A stretch of DNA of 64,000 nucleotides from Mycoplasmopsis columboralis (GCF_900660675.1 NZ_LR215039.1:186001-250000); one strand, 5' to 3'. Numbered from the stretch's first letter, positions 21,396 through 34,946 are shown. Translations and numbers: made by a program. The notes: a model not told the origin generated them from the letters alone.

Positions 21396-22817
21396 CTATT
21401 TAGTAAGTAATAAAGTGACTAATTTTTCATTATTTTTTGCAACAGCAATCGAAAGAGCACTTTCTTGATTATTATTGACATGCTCAATTAAATAATTGTC
21501 AAATTCCATCAAAATTTGTGCAAATTCTAAAGCAACAGGATTTTTAGGGTTTGAACATGCATATATAAGAACAGTATTTCCTTGTTGATCAATTAAATCA
21601 AGTGCGGCTCCTTTTTCTAATAAAGCATATAAATAATCACTTTGATTAAAATTGCCTTTTTCTACCAAATACATTAAAGCACTCTTTCCATGTGCGTCTG
21701 TTGCATTAATATTGATATTTTTAGCAAGTAGATAATCAATAATAATTGTTTGCACATTTTGATTATTAATTAGCATTGTGCTGTGAATTTCTTTACATGA
21801 TGCTATTAAAAGCGTTGTTCCAAAATCATCAATAGATACATTAAAATCAAACCCTTTTTCATAAAGTGAAGTCAATATTTTTTGCAAACGTTTTTCAGCA
21901 GCCACATCAAAAGTGAAATTAATAATATGCTCTTTTTTAAATATAAAACTCAAGCATCCTTCATTTAATGAATTAACCAACATAACATCTGCACCATGAT
22001 CAATTAATAATTTAACACTTTTATCGTCGAATTTAGTTATTGCATACGCCAAAGGAGACATTAAGCGAGTTTCATTTTCTTCATCAGAAATAAAATTGAC
22101 ATTGACATCACTTTCTAAAACTTTTTGTAACTCTTCATAAGCTCCATTTTTAATTAAAGTAAATAAATTTTGTTCTGTATAATTTTGGTTTACTTCATTA
22201 GAGTCTTTAAAAAGCTTGAGTAAATTTGAACCATTGTGGTATTTTAAAGCAAACTCAAAAGGCGATTCACCATAATCATTTTGTAATTGAATATCTGCAT
22301 CATGTTTTAACAATATCTCAACTGAAGAGTCATAATCTTGAATACTTGCAAATGAACCATATCGAGACACCAAAAGCATTAATGGTGAATATCCATTATT
22401 ATCTTTTAAATTTACTTTCGAACCTTTTTCACATAAAATACGCACACATTCATAATTTCCACGCTCAGAAGCAATATGTAAAGGAATTTGTCCTTGCGAA
22501 TTTTTGCGAATTAAACTAACTTGATATTTTAATAATATATTAAGTGAATCAACTATTTTGCTAATTGAGTTGCGTTCTTCATTTTTCAAAAGCAAATGAA
22601 TCGGTCGATCTTGATACGCGTTGGCTTCATTTACATTCGCATCTCTAGTTAATAAAATTTCAAGTCCTTTAGCGTCTGCCATTAAGGAGGCTAAATGCAC
22701 TAAAGTATTGTGTGGAGTGTATTCACTTGTCAAAGTTACATCTATATTTTGAAAATATTCATGTACTTGATCAAGTTTATTGTTATAGTATAAATTTTCT
22801 AAGTCGGAGTATTTCAT
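21396..22817 (-). CDS. Ankyrin-repeat protein, 473 aa
   Basis: About a dozen ankyrin units, some degenerate (PHNTLVHLASLMADAKGLEI; NSQGQIPLHIASERGNYECV; DAHGKSALMYLVEKGNFNQS). There is no signal peptide, transmembrane helix or other domain. Promoter TATAAT at 22838-22843 and ribosome-binding site AAGGA lie upstream. It is the first gene of the ankyrin pair and lies directly downstream of the nif3 gene, separated by a terminator. Function unknown, presumably a scaffold. Confidence 0.9.
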   Translation of the reverse strand: MKYSDLENLYYNNKLDQVHEYFQNIDVTLTSEYTPHNTLVHLASLMADAKGLEILLTRDANVNEANAYQDRPIHLLLKNEERNSISKIVDSLNILLKYQVSLIRKNSQGQIPLHIASERGNYECVRILCEKGSKVNLKDNNGYSPLMLLVSRYGSFASIQDYDSSVEILLKHDADIQLQNDYGESPFEFALKYHNGSNLLKLFKDSNEVNQNYTEQNLFTLIKNGAYEELQKVLESDVNVNFISDEENETRLMSPLAYAITKFDDKSVKLLIDHGADVMLVNSLNEGCLSFIFKKEHIINFTFDVAAEKRLQKILTSLYEKGFDFNVSIDDFGTTLLIASCKEIHSTMLINNQNVQTIIIDYLLAKNININATDAHGKSALMYLVEKGNFNQSDYLYALLEKGAALDLIDQQGNTVLIYACSNPKNPVALEFAQILMEFDNYLIEHVNNNQESALSIAVAKNNEKLVTLLLTK

Positions 22818-22837
22818 TAAAATCCTTTTATATTTGT

Positions 22838-22843
22838 ATTATA
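22838..22843 (-). promoter_or_regulatory. -10 box of the ankyrin operon
   Basis: TATAAT on the minus strand, 20 bases before the ATG, leaving room for the AAGGA ribosome-binding site. Confidence 0.5.
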
Positions 22844-22861
22844 AACTTTTTAATCATAATT

Positions 22862-22887
22862 AAAAAACATCGTTGAAAACAACGATG
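22862..22887 (-). terminator. Terminator of the glyS-dnaG-rpoD-nif3 operon
   Basis: Perfect 8-bp stem CATCGTTG / CAACGATG (22868-22875 and 22880-22887), loop of four, then six T on the minus strand. Confidence 0.9.
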
Positions 22888-22891
22888 AAAT

Positions 22892-23671
22892 TTATAAATT
22901 GTAAAAAGGAATTTTCACATCATATACTTGAACATTTAAATTTGGAAATTTACGCTTTAAAATTTCGTGCATATGTCAAGCGAATACTTGTTCATCTAAA
23001 TGAGGAATTTCTAAAATTTTAGCTTTGATTTGATCAAAATTGATTCAATCACTTCATTTAAAATCACTACTGATGATTAAATCATACCCACGTGCATGAA
23101 GTTCATTAATGGTTCCAATGTATCCACTACCGCTTAAGACTGCAATTTTAGATAACTTTTGGTGATTATTATTAATTGGGAAATTGGTTCTAAAATGATC
23201 TAAATGCAATTGAGTTTTTAACTTTTGAACTAGTTCTTCAAAAGTTAAATTTACTGTAGCTGCTGATGCAGTAAATTTTTCAGAACCATATTCAAAATGA
23301 TCTTGTAATCCTAAATATCTTAAAATTTGGTACGAAGTTCCATATAAATCACAATCATAATTTGTGTGCATTGAATAAGCAAAAATTTTATGTTGTTTAA
23401 GAGTTTTAATTAATTGTTGTTTATATGGTGCTTTAATATTTTCGGCTTCTTTTGTTTTTTCAAACAAAAATGGATGGTGAGTCAAAATTAAATTTGCATT
23501 TTCCTTAATAGCTTCTGCAACCACTTCAGCAGTTAAATCAATAGCTAAAATTACTCCAGTAAGTTTTAAAGATTGATTAAATTTAACTGAAAAACCAGAC
23601 GGATCTCAAATTTCTTTGTTTTTGTTAGGATAAAGAGAATCCAAATAGGTAATAAAATTTTTAATTGTCAT
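22892..23671 (-). CDS. Nif3-like dinuclear metal centre protein
   Basis: NIF3/YqfO family, 259 aa, a GTP cyclohydrolase I type 2-like fold with a two-metal site. Seen are WDPSGFSV, LAIDLTAEVVAEA, the metal-binding LILTHHPFLF, the second site AYSMHTNYD, and HLDEQVFAWHMHE near the C-terminus. The ATG overlaps the rpoD stop by one base (TAATG). In Bacillus and other Firmicutes the same gene follows rpoD. Biochemical role unsettled in the family. Confidence 0.9.
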
Positions 23672-25209
23672 TAGTTTTTAAGAAAATCCTTTAAGTTTTT
23701 GCCGTGTTTTGAATTAGATTTTAATTTTCTAAGAATTTTATTTTCAATTTGTCTAATTCTTTCTTTTGAAACGTTCCCTCTTTCTTTGGCCAATTCTTCT
23801 AAAGAGTGGATTCGATATCTTTCACCTTTTTCATTTTTACCAACACCATATCTTTTGCAAAGAAGATCTTTTTCTTCTGGTTCAAGTGTTTCATCAATAA
23901 TTTCTTCAAGAACTTCCGCTAATTCTTCTTGAGCAGCAAAATCAACTGGGTTTACAACATTTTCATCTTTAACAAAATCACTGAAACTTGAATCATTTTC
24001 TTTTCCTACTTGCTTATCAAGTGAAATTGGATCGATATTGATTTTTCTAATATAACGAACTTTGTCTGGAGTATAACCTTGTCCAAATCTTTCGGCAATT
24101 TGTTCATCAGTTGGTTCGGTACCTAATTCCTGTTGTAATTCCCTTTCGATTTTAGAAATTTTATTGATTGTTTCTACCATATGTACAGGGACACGAATAG
24201 TTCTAGCTTGATCAGCTACTGCACGAGTAATTGCTTGACGAATTCATCAAGTCGCATATGTTGAAAATTTGAATCCTTTGTGAACATTATATTTTTGAAC
24301 AGCTTTTAAAATTCCAGCATTTCCTTCTGAAATTAAATCAATAAATGAAAGTCCACGATTTTTGTATTTTTTTGCATTATTAATAACTAAACGTAAATTA
24401 CTTTGGATAAGTTTATCTCTAGCTTTTTTACCTCTAAATCCACCTTTTTCCATTAATGTTGCTAAACGTTTTTCTTCTTCGACAGTAAGTAACTCACCGT
24501 ATTTTCCAATTCAACGCATGTATCATTTAACAATGTCGTTAGTTTCAGTTAATTTATTTTGTAAAGATTTACGTTTCTTAGTTGGATCTTCTTCATTTAG
24601 ATCAATATCACTAACAAAATCAGTTAAACTCAAGTCGTTTAAATCATATTCCTCATCATCAAAACTTTCGCTTTCAAAGTTGGAATCTTCATCAGATTCT
24701 TCAGATTCCTCATCTTCAGCGGTATCATTTTCTTCAACTTCATCTTCAAATTCTACATCAATATCTTCAGAATCTAATTCATCATCAAAATCATCAAAAT
24801 CTTCATCATCCAGAGGTTCTTTTTCGAAATCCAAGTCAATTTCAATATCGTCTAAAACTCCGAAATCTGCTTCAATTTCCAATTCATCAAGTTCTTCTGG
24901 ATTTTGGGTTTTTTTACTTTTTTTAGTTTCTTTTTTGGTTGATTTTTTTGATTTGTTTGCTTTAGTATCTTTTTTAATTTCAAGTTTTATATCATTTAAT
25001 GTAGCGAAATCTTCGTCTCCAAAATCAACTTGATCTCTAATTAAATCTTTTTCTCTTAATAAATCGAAAAATTCATCGGAACTTTCATCATCAATTACGA
25101 TCTTCTTTTTTAATAAAAAATCAAAAACTTCTTCTTGATCGAAGCTTTTCTTTTTCTTAGATTTTAATTCTTTTTCTAATGCACTTAATACTGATTTATA
25201 TTTTTCCAT
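23671..25209 (-). CDS. rpoD: Primary RNA polymerase sigma factor RpoD
   Basis: 512 aa joined across TGA codons. Region 2 is seen as [40 protein letters not shown] and [20 protein letters not shown], with region 3 after it, and region 4.2 at the end as [20 protein letters not shown]. The N-terminal 210 residues hold a basic [13 protein letters not shown] patch and then an unusually long Asp/Glu-rich stretch (about 110-215) in place of a normal region 1.1. The gene follows dnaG by 12 bases, as in the classical macromolecular-synthesis operon. Confidence 0.97.
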
Positions 25210-25221
25210 AATACATCCTAT

Positions 25222-27123
25222 CTATTTTTCAGGAGTTTTGATTTTGGGTAAAAGGTCTAAAACTACTTTGGGAATTTCACCATTATTATTGACTTTTTTA
25301 ACTAAGTTTCGATAATCTTGCGTTAACTTGAGTTCTAATTTTTGCTTTAAGTATTTAATGTATAAATTATTATTGAAATTTTCAGGGGTAATTGTTTGAA
25401 TTTGGTTTAAATGTGTTTTTAAATAATCATTAATTTCATAATCTAAATATTCCGGATTCAAATTTGCATAAAACGAAGTAATTTGTCGATTAATTTTATT
25501 TTTAATACTTTCAATAATCGGATCATTTTCTTTGATAATTGAATATTCATATTTAGAGTCTAAATTTAAAATCTCTTCAAAAGTAGTTTTTAAATTTACT
25601 TCATTAACGCTTTGAGAGTACATTAGATTACTCATAATTGAAAAGGTATTCAGAATCTCTTTACCTTCATTGGCTGATTTAATATCTTCATTAATTAAAT
25701 TTCTAAGTTGATAATTAGCCAAACAAGTAAGTAAAATTTCTAATTTAACATTTCCATAAATAAGCGATTTTTCTAATGAAAAATAACTTCGTTTACTTGC
25801 ATTTACCTTTGGGACTAAAGTGTTTATTGATTTTGAAGAGTCTTTTGGGAAGTTTTGCAATATTAAGTTAGTGTTAAATTCTTCTTTAAAACGAGTTTCA
25901 ATTAATTCACGACTGCTATAAGGAGCATCTTGAAATAATTGAATTAAATTCCTTTTAAATAAACCAAAGTTCACTGAGTTTATATCAACATTAAAGTTGT
26001 TTAGATGATATTGTTTTTTTAAGTTTTCAAATAAAACATGTTCACCTCTTTTACGTGAGTTTTCAATCAATTCAATCAAAAACTCTTTTCCGTTCGTGTG
26101 TAAAATTTCATCAGGATCTTTATTAAATTTATTAACAACGACTTCCACTTCGAATTTATGTTTAATTAATTTTAACAACGATTTGTAAGTAGCACTTTGT
26201 CCAGCAGTGTCATTATCTAAAAACAAAATCACTTTAAGATCATTTAAAAGTTTTAAATGATCATCCGTTAATGCAGTTCCCATTAAAGCAATTACGTTTT
26301 TAAAGCCACTTTTATATAATGCAATCACATCCATAAAACCTTCAACAATGATAATTGAGTGTTTTTCCATTGCTGTTTCTTTGGCATTGTGGAAGTTATA
26401 TAAAATTTTTGATTTCTTAAAAATCAACGACTCAGGCGAATTTAAATATTTAGCATAACTTTTGTCATTATTTAATTGACGACCACTAAAACCAACCACT
26501 TCACCAAATTCGTTTTTAATTGCGAAAGTAACACGATTTTTAAAGATCAAATTTAAATCATCATTAATTAAACCAACATTATTTAAATCTAAATCAGAAT
26601 ACAAATTATTAGTTTTTAAAATTTCAAGATAGTTAGTAAGCGGTGCATATCCAATGTCAAAAGTTTCTAATATCTCTGCATCGTTGAGTTTTCGATAATC
26701 TAAAAACTTTTGGGTTTCAAGATTGGAAACGTTTAACTTAAAATACAGATTTGCTGCCTCAAGAAGATCAAATAACTTTTGTTGATTTGGATCTTTGCGT
26801 GGGGTTTCATAAGTTTTAAAAGAATCAAAATTAATTTGTAAATTTGCTTCTTTGGCTAAAAACTCTAATGCTTGCATAAAAGAAATGTTTTTAAATTCTT
26901 TAACAAATTTAACTACATTTCCAGAATGACCACATGCAAAACATTTATAAATATTTTTACTCTCGGAAACAGTTAAACTAGGAGAGGTGTCCGCATGAAA
27001 AGGACAAACACCTAAATAGTTATTTCCTTTTTTAGTAAGTTGAATGAATTGACCGATAATATTGACAATGTTAGAAGATCTAATAATTAAATCAATTGTT
27101 TCATTTGAAATGTTTTTCGACAT
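25222..27123 (-). CDS. dnaG: DNA primase
   Basis: 633 aa, makes RNA primers for replication. The CHC2 zinc finger is at the N-terminus (Cys40, His43, Cys61, Cys64), and the Toprim core carries IIVEGFMDVIALYKSG and LDNDTAG. The C-terminal helicase-binding part is divergent. It has no in-frame TGA codons. It sits between glyS and rpoD; the intergenic gaps are 29 and 12 bases, so the genes form one operon. Confidence 0.96.
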   Translation of the reverse strand: MSKNISNETIDLIIRSSNIVNIIGQFIQLTKKGNNYLGVCPFHADTSPSLTVSESKNIYKCFACGHSGNVVKFVKEFKNISFMQALEFLAKEANLQINFDSFKTYETPRKDPNQQKLFDLLEAANLYFKLNVSNLETQKFLDYRKLNDAEILETFDIGYAPLTNYLEILKTNNLYSDLDLNNVGLINDDLNLIFKNRVTFAIKNEFGEVVGFSGRQLNNDKSYAKYLNSPESLIFKKSKILYNFHNAKETAMEKHSIIIVEGFMDVIALYKSGFKNVIALMGTALTDDHLKLLNDLKVILFLDNDTAGQSATYKSLLKLIKHKFEVEVVVNKFNKDPDEILHTNGKEFLIELIENSRKRGEHVLFENLKKQYHLNNFNVDINSVNFGLFKRNLIQLFQDAPYSSRELIETRFKEEFNTNLILQNFPKDSSKSINTLVPKVNASKRSYFSLEKSLIYGNVKLEILLTCLANYQLRNLINEDIKSANEGKEILNTFSIMSNLMYSQSVNEVNLKTTFEEILNLDSKYEYSIIKENDPIIESIKNKINRQITSFYANLNPEYLDYEINDYLKTHLNQIQTITPENFNNNLYIKYLKQKLELKLTQDYRNLVKKVNNNGEIPKVVLDLLPKIKTPEK

Positions 27124-27152
27124 TATTAGACCTCCTTAATAGTGATTAGTTA

Positions 27153-28505
27153 TTATAAATAATCTTTAATTTTGCTAATTTCCACTCTTACTTGTTCCAT
27201 AGTATCACGATTTCTTAAAGTAACCATTTGATCATTTAAAGTATCATAATCTACAGTTAAACATCAATATGTTCCGATTGCATCTTGACGACGATATCTT
27301 TTTCCAATTGATCCTGCATCATCATAAGTTACTGAAATACCCAAATCAATTAGATTGTGATAAATTTCTTTAGCTGATTGTTCAAGTTTTTTAACAAGAG
27401 GTAAAACAGCTATTTTGTATGGAGCTACTTCTTTGTTTAACTTTAAAACTACTCTTGAATCATTTTCTAATTCTTGCACTTCATAGGCATCGCTTAAAAC
27501 CGCTAACATTAAACGATCAAGACCAATTGAAGGTTCAATAACATAAGGAATGACTTTTTGATTAGTTTGTGGATCTAAATATTCAAGCGATTCTCCAGAA
27601 GCATTCATATGTGAACGCAAATCAAAATCACTACGGTTGGCAACACCAAGGAGTTCCCCTCATCCAAATGGAAATTGAAACTCAATATCACTAGTTGCTT
27701 CAGAGTAATGTGCTAATTCTTCACTTTCATGAGCTCTAATTCGAATTGATTTTTCTTTAATTCCTACCTTTTTAGCAAAATCATATGCTTTTTGTACATA
27801 GTAGCTGAATCAATGTGTCGCTTCTTCAGGGTGAGTAAAGAATTCAAGTTCCATTTGTTCGAATTCTCTAGTTCTAAAAATAAAGTTTCCAGGTGTAACT
27901 TCATTTCTAAAACTTTTACCTACCTGTCCAATTCCAAATGGCAACTTTGCTCTCATTGTTCTTTGAACATTTTTGAAGTTAACAAAAATTCCTTGAGCAG
28001 TTTCTGGACGTAAATAAACTTTTGATTTTGAATTAACAACTACTCCCTGTGATGTTTCAAACATTAAATTAAAGTGTCTAATTTCTGATCATGTTGCTTC
28101 AGAACCATCGTATTTTTTTAAATTGTCATTTAAAAAATTTTGCATTTGTTCAAAAGTCATTTTTTCAGGAACTAATGTAGGATCGATTTCTTGGATCAGT
28201 TTATCTGCTCTATAACGTTTTCCATTTTGTTTGTTTTCAATTAAAGGATCACTAAAATTAGATACATGACCTGATGTAACTCATACTTGGGGATTCATTA
28301 AAATTTTGCTATCAATTAAAAAATTATTTGTTTCTTTGAAAATGAATTCTTGCTTTCATAATTTTTGAATATTATCTTTAAGCAATGCGCCAAGAGGCCC
28401 ATAGTCTCAAGTATTAGCTAATCCACCATAAATTTCACTTCCTTGATAAACAAAACCAGTGTTTTTTAAATGATTTACTAATTCTTGCATATTGTCTTTA
28501 AGCAT
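27153..28505 (-). CDS. glyS: Glycyl-tRNA synthetase, single-chain class II
   Basis: 450 aa, charges tRNA-Gly; the alpha2 (eukaryote/Gram-positive) type rather than alpha2beta2. Seen are [46 protein letters not shown] (motif 2), [22 protein letters not shown] (motif 3) and the anticodon domain with [14 protein letters not shown]. First gene of the operon with dnaG, rpoD and nif3. TAAAAT lies 7 bases before the ATG and no ribosome-binding site is visible. Confidence 0.96.
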
Positions 28506-28512
28506 AATTTAA

Positions 28513-28518
28513 ATTTTA
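28513..28518 (-). promoter_or_regulatory. -10 box of the glyS operon, leaderless type
   Basis: TAAAAT on the minus strand, 7 bases before the glyS ATG; no Shine-Dalgarno sequence. Confidence 0.45.
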
Positions 28519-28553
28519 TCATTTTTTATTAAAAATGATAATGTATAAAACTA

Positions 28554-28581
28554 ATAAAAAAACACCCATTTTCAGGGCATT
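28554..28581 (-). terminator. Terminator of the tail-anchored protein gene
   Basis: On the minus strand AATGCCC, loop of 7, GGGTGTT and a T run; two G-T pairs. It lies 11 bases after the stop codon. Confidence 0.75.
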
Positions 28582-28592
28582 TTTGGTCATTA

Positions 28593-29969
28593 TTAAGATG
28601 CAGCAACAGCTAGTAAAACTAAAACAATAAATAGTAATACATAACCTAAAACCATTAAAAGAAGACCGAATTTGTTAATTGAAACCATTCTTGAATCTTT
28701 AGATTTTTTATCTACAGCTCCATCTTTGAAGGTTTCTAAAAGAACAAGTTCTTTACCATGTTCATAACTATCATGAACTAAAACAGCATGTTTGTAATCT
28801 TCTTTTGAAACAAAGGCAACTTGAAGATCTTTGAACTCAACAAATGAAAGAGCTTGTTGAAGAGTTAAACGAGTTTTTTCATCACTATCAGTTACATATA
28901 GAGCTGATTCAAGTGAGTATTGAATATCTTTATCAGGTTCAACTCTTTCAAGTAAAATATCAATTTCTTTATTTAAAATTTCTGAAGCCACTTTGTAAAG
29001 TAATTTGGTGTATCTTGATTCGTTAACTAATCTTTCTTCTAAGTCAAGAGCATAAGCAACAGCAGGAATGTAGTTTGCCTTAATTTCATAGAATTCGTGT
29101 TCTGAAACTTTAACTGGTTCTGTAATTTGATCATTAATTAATTGTAATTTATGTGCATATAAAGCAAGTACTTCAACTTGTCTGTTTAATTCAAGACTTT
29201 CAATGTGAGCAAATTTAACTGTTCTTGAAATTCCGCCATCTTTGTAAACTACTTTTTCAACAACTTTCTCTACAACTTTTTCAACTTCAACTGGTACTTC
29301 TCTAATGATTTCTTTAACAACTACTTTTTCTTTTTCAACTGGCACTTCAACAACTTCACTTCTACGTTTTAATTGTTGAATTTCTCTAAGTAATTCTGAT
29401 TTATCTGATTTTTCATCGTTAAGTCTCAACATTAACGCTTCAATTTCGCTTGAATATTTATCACTTGATTTTGAAATTTCTAAAAGTAATTCTTCAATTT
29501 GTTTTCTTAAAGCTTCAATTTCTAAATCTTTTTTAGATTTTTTAGGAGCAACAAAGTCATCATCTTTAGGGAAATATGGTTCAATATTTTCCATGTCTTT
29601 ATAAACTGGTTTAAAATCAGTTAAGTATCTTAAGTAAGCTCCAGCTTTTCTTTTATCTCTAAGTCCAGAAGTTGGGAAAATATTTAATTCTTCAGCTGTT
29701 TCGGTGTAATCTAATCCACCATCAAATTTGTCAACATTAAGCTCATATTCAAAATCGTTGTTTACTTTTTCAGCAAGAAGTAATCCACCTCAAATTTTAT
29801 CTTCTGTTTGGAATCAAGTTGCACACTCAAGTTCTTTTGATAAGAATCAGTTCATTGCATCTTTACGTGTTTTGAAAAGTGCAAGGGGTTGAGAAACTTT
29901 AGGGTGTTTTAATGCTCATGGATATTCTTTGTTAATTGTTGGTTTGTATAAACATTGTAAACGTTTCAT
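28593..29969 (-). CDS. Conserved mollicute protein with coiled coil and C-terminal membrane anchor, 458 aa
   Basis: Starts MKRLQCLYKPTINKEYPWAL after GGAGA and is joined across TGA codons. Residues 1-120 form a Trp-rich folded domain (AMNWFLSKELECATWFQTED). Residues about 135-190 are coiled coil. Then comes a Val/Glu/Lys repeat, VEVPVEKEKVVV and VEKVVEKVVEKVV. A helical domain follows, and the end is one membrane helix (FGLLLMVLGYVLLFIVLVLL) at the very C-terminus. I believe this is the conserved group sometimes called MAG3090 family, but I cannot check it. Monocistronic; function unknown. Confidence 0.8.
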
Positions 29970-30167
29970 TATATTCTCCTTTACAATACTAGTTTACTAG
30001 TAATGTAATTTATTTATGTAATAAGTATATGTAAATTATAAATTATTTTTAATAAAATAATGTAGATATATACAAAAATAAAATTGAACTTTTGAGTCTG
30101 TTTTTTAGACTTTTTAGGAAAATTTTATTCTGCAAAAGTTTTTTTAATTGCCAAATAAAAAACAAAA

Positions 30168-30173
30168 TATAAT
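30168..30173 (+). promoter_or_regulatory. -10 box of the S1-domain gene, leaderless type
   Basis: TATAAT ends 6 bases before the ATG at 30180, with no Shine-Dalgarno sequence. Confidence 0.6.
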
Positions 30174-30179
30174 TAAGAA

Positions 30180-30524
30180 ATGAACAAAAAAAATTCTTGA
30201 GTTACTAAAGGTTTAGTAAGCAAAATCACTGATGGGTTTATTCAGGTTACCACTGAAAAAGGTGAAATCTTCACAATTCACGCTAATCAAATTACTGATA
30301 GACCTAAAGTAAAAATAAAAAATACTTTCAAATACAATGATTTGATCAATTTTTATGTAACTTATTATGACAAAAATGCGCGAACAGGAATTGGGTCTTT
30401 TATAACAAATCATCCCAATTTTTCAAGAGCTCCGTTTACTTTTAAATTAGAACCCACACAATCTGGATTCTCAAACTTAGAAAAATTCACTTTAGAGGAT
30501 ATTAATGGAAATTCCGAAAATTAG
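30180..30524 (+). CDS. Small S1-like RNA-binding protein, 114 aa
   Basis: After a short basic start with TGA-coded Trp (MNKKNSWVTKGLVSKITDGF) there is an OB/S1-like pattern: G-x-V-x-x-I-x-D-G-F-I-Q-V, then IHANQITD and NDLINFYVTYYDKNARTGIG. This resembles the general stress protein 13/CvfD class of small S1 proteins, which bind RNA or ribosomes. The assignment rests on pattern only. It overlaps the GPI-like gene by 20 bases, so the two are cotranscribed. Confidence 0.6.
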
Positions 30525-31763
30525 ACGGGCTAATGTATATTTATCAACAAAAGATGAAAATATCTTTTCTTCGGAAAAATGTGCTCAAACATATAAAGAG
30601 ATACAAAACAAACTTCAATCATTAAAATTTGAAAACTCTGAATATTTAGCTTTTTCTGAAATTGCTGAAAACTTCAAAATTTCAGGAATTGATAAAATCA
30701 TTAATTTAATTAATCATTTTTATCAAAATAATTTTAATAATTTAATAATCTTTGGAACCCCTCAATTAGAAATTGAATTCAATGCGATAAAAGAATTTGT
30801 TTTAAGTAAATTTGACCCTTACAAAGAATATAAATTACAATGCTATTTTATAAACACTCAAGAAACAATTGAAGCTATCGTTAATAAATTACAATATCTT
30901 CAACGCAGCAATTTCAACAATAACGCTTTCATTTTTACCGATAAATATCCTAAAGCAAAACAACTTCAAACTCACTTTCAGATAACTAAGAAAATTCTTG
31001 AGCATGATATTGATGAACATATTTTAAAGAATAATTTGTTTTATATTGGTAAATACACCTCAGAACTCGAACAAGTTTATGAAGAGTTTTTAAAAACTAA
31101 CATAATTTTGACTTCTGAAAATATTCATGATAAATATATCGCTTTTTCAGATCTAATGCTTTTATTAATTGGTTCTCAAGGGATTGACATTAAAAAATAT
31201 ATCAATGGATATAGCATGATCAATCAGCGATTCATTAAAGGTGAATTAGGTAAAAATGAAGCTTTTAAACTAGCTTGAAATTTGTTTAGCAATAATTTAA
31301 ACTGCGTTTCTTTTGTGTGTCATTTACAAGAATTACAATATATAGGAAAAGCATTCGCTTACAATCTAAATACTTTAAACAGCATTCCAAATCGTTGATA
31401 CGAAAGCGTTAATTTCACTTCCGATTCATCTTATATCACTCAAAATATCATTAACGGGAATATCAATAACAAAAAAGCTTTAATTAATTTAGAGGTAAGT
31501 TATACTAACTACGATTTTCAATTTACCTCAGACATTAACAATTTAGATACTTTAAGCGAATTTGATTTGTTAACTCTTGGCGATATGCAAAAATCGCTCA
31601 AAAATCATTGACCAATTATAGTGAATCAATGAATCCGGATATCATCTGAATTAATATTAAAACAGAAAATACTAAAGAAGAATCTTGCGCTATGTTAATT
31701 GCACTAATTTATTGAACAAAAATATATTTAGCAATGTTAAATAAAAAATCGCCCTTTAATTAA
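30505..31763 (+). pseudogene. Degenerate glucose-6-phosphate isomerase-like gene, frameshifted
   Basis: The fold order follows GPI: IDKIINLINHFYQNNFNNLI where GPI has its GIGGSxLG strand; FIFTDKYPKAKQ where GPI has ISKSGTTTE; DKYIAFSDLMLLLIGSQGID where GPI has GGRFSVLTPVG; and an end MLIALIYWTKIYL followed by LNKKSPFN, where GPI has NPFDQPGVE. The catalytic and phosphate-binding residues of those motifs are gone. Upstream frame 1 hits TAA at 31696; coding continues in the -1 frame from about 31611-31623 (NPDIIWINIKTEN) to TAA 31763, cut exactly before the QPGVE position. The resemblance is by eye and could be wrong. A working pgi, if needed, must lie elsewhere. Confidence 0.5.
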
Positions 31764-31773
31764 GGGGTTTTTT
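31751..31773 (+). terminator. Terminator of the S1/GPI-like operon
   Basis: Stem CCCTT / AAGGG (31752-31756 and 31762-31766), loop of 5, then T6. The last stop codon lies inside the hairpin. Confidence 0.75.
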
Positions 31774-31799
31774 ATTTAATAATCAATTTAAAAAGACAT

Positions 31800-31822
31800 A
31801 AAAAAATGTGCCAAGAAGGCAC
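31800..31822 (-). terminator. rRNA operon terminator
   Basis: On the minus strand GTGCC, loop TTCTT, GGCAC, then A and T7; it lies about 60 bases after the 23S 3' end. Confidence 0.8.
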
Positions 31823-31830
31823 TTATGCGC

Positions 31831-31849
31831 TTTGAAAACTGAATAGTAA
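31831..31849 (-). repeat. 3' arm of the 23S processing stem
   Basis: The 19 bases here are a perfect reverse complement of 34903-34921 on the other side of the 23S gene. Such flanking arms form the precursor stem cut by RNase III. Confidence 0.75.
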
Positions 31850-31883
31850 TATAATAATTTATTAAAATGTTTTGAAGTACATC

Positions 31884-34769
<2,886 letters not shown>

Positions 34770-34902
34770 GTTATGTATTTTCCTATTGTTGATGTATTCA
34801 AAGACATTTTAATAAATTATTATTGCTAATAATTATCAACTCGGTATCACAAAACAAATTGACTAATTGTTTTTTTGATGTCGTTGTTATATTAATTTAT
34901 CT

Positions 34903-34921
34903 TTACTATTCAGTTTTCAAA
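34903..34921 (-). repeat. 5' arm of the 23S processing stem
   Basis: Perfect 19-base inverted partner of 31831-31849. It lies in the 281-base 16S-23S spacer, which contains no tRNA gene. Confidence 0.75.
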
Positions 34922-34946
34922 GAACATAATGAGAGAAAATTCTCTC

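Noticed and set aside
24362-25033. A 223-codon plus-strand ORF, rich in Ser, opposite rpoD
   Set aside because: It is the antisense of the Asp/Glu-rich stretch of rpoD (GAT/GAA reads as Ser/Phe); no start site or family.
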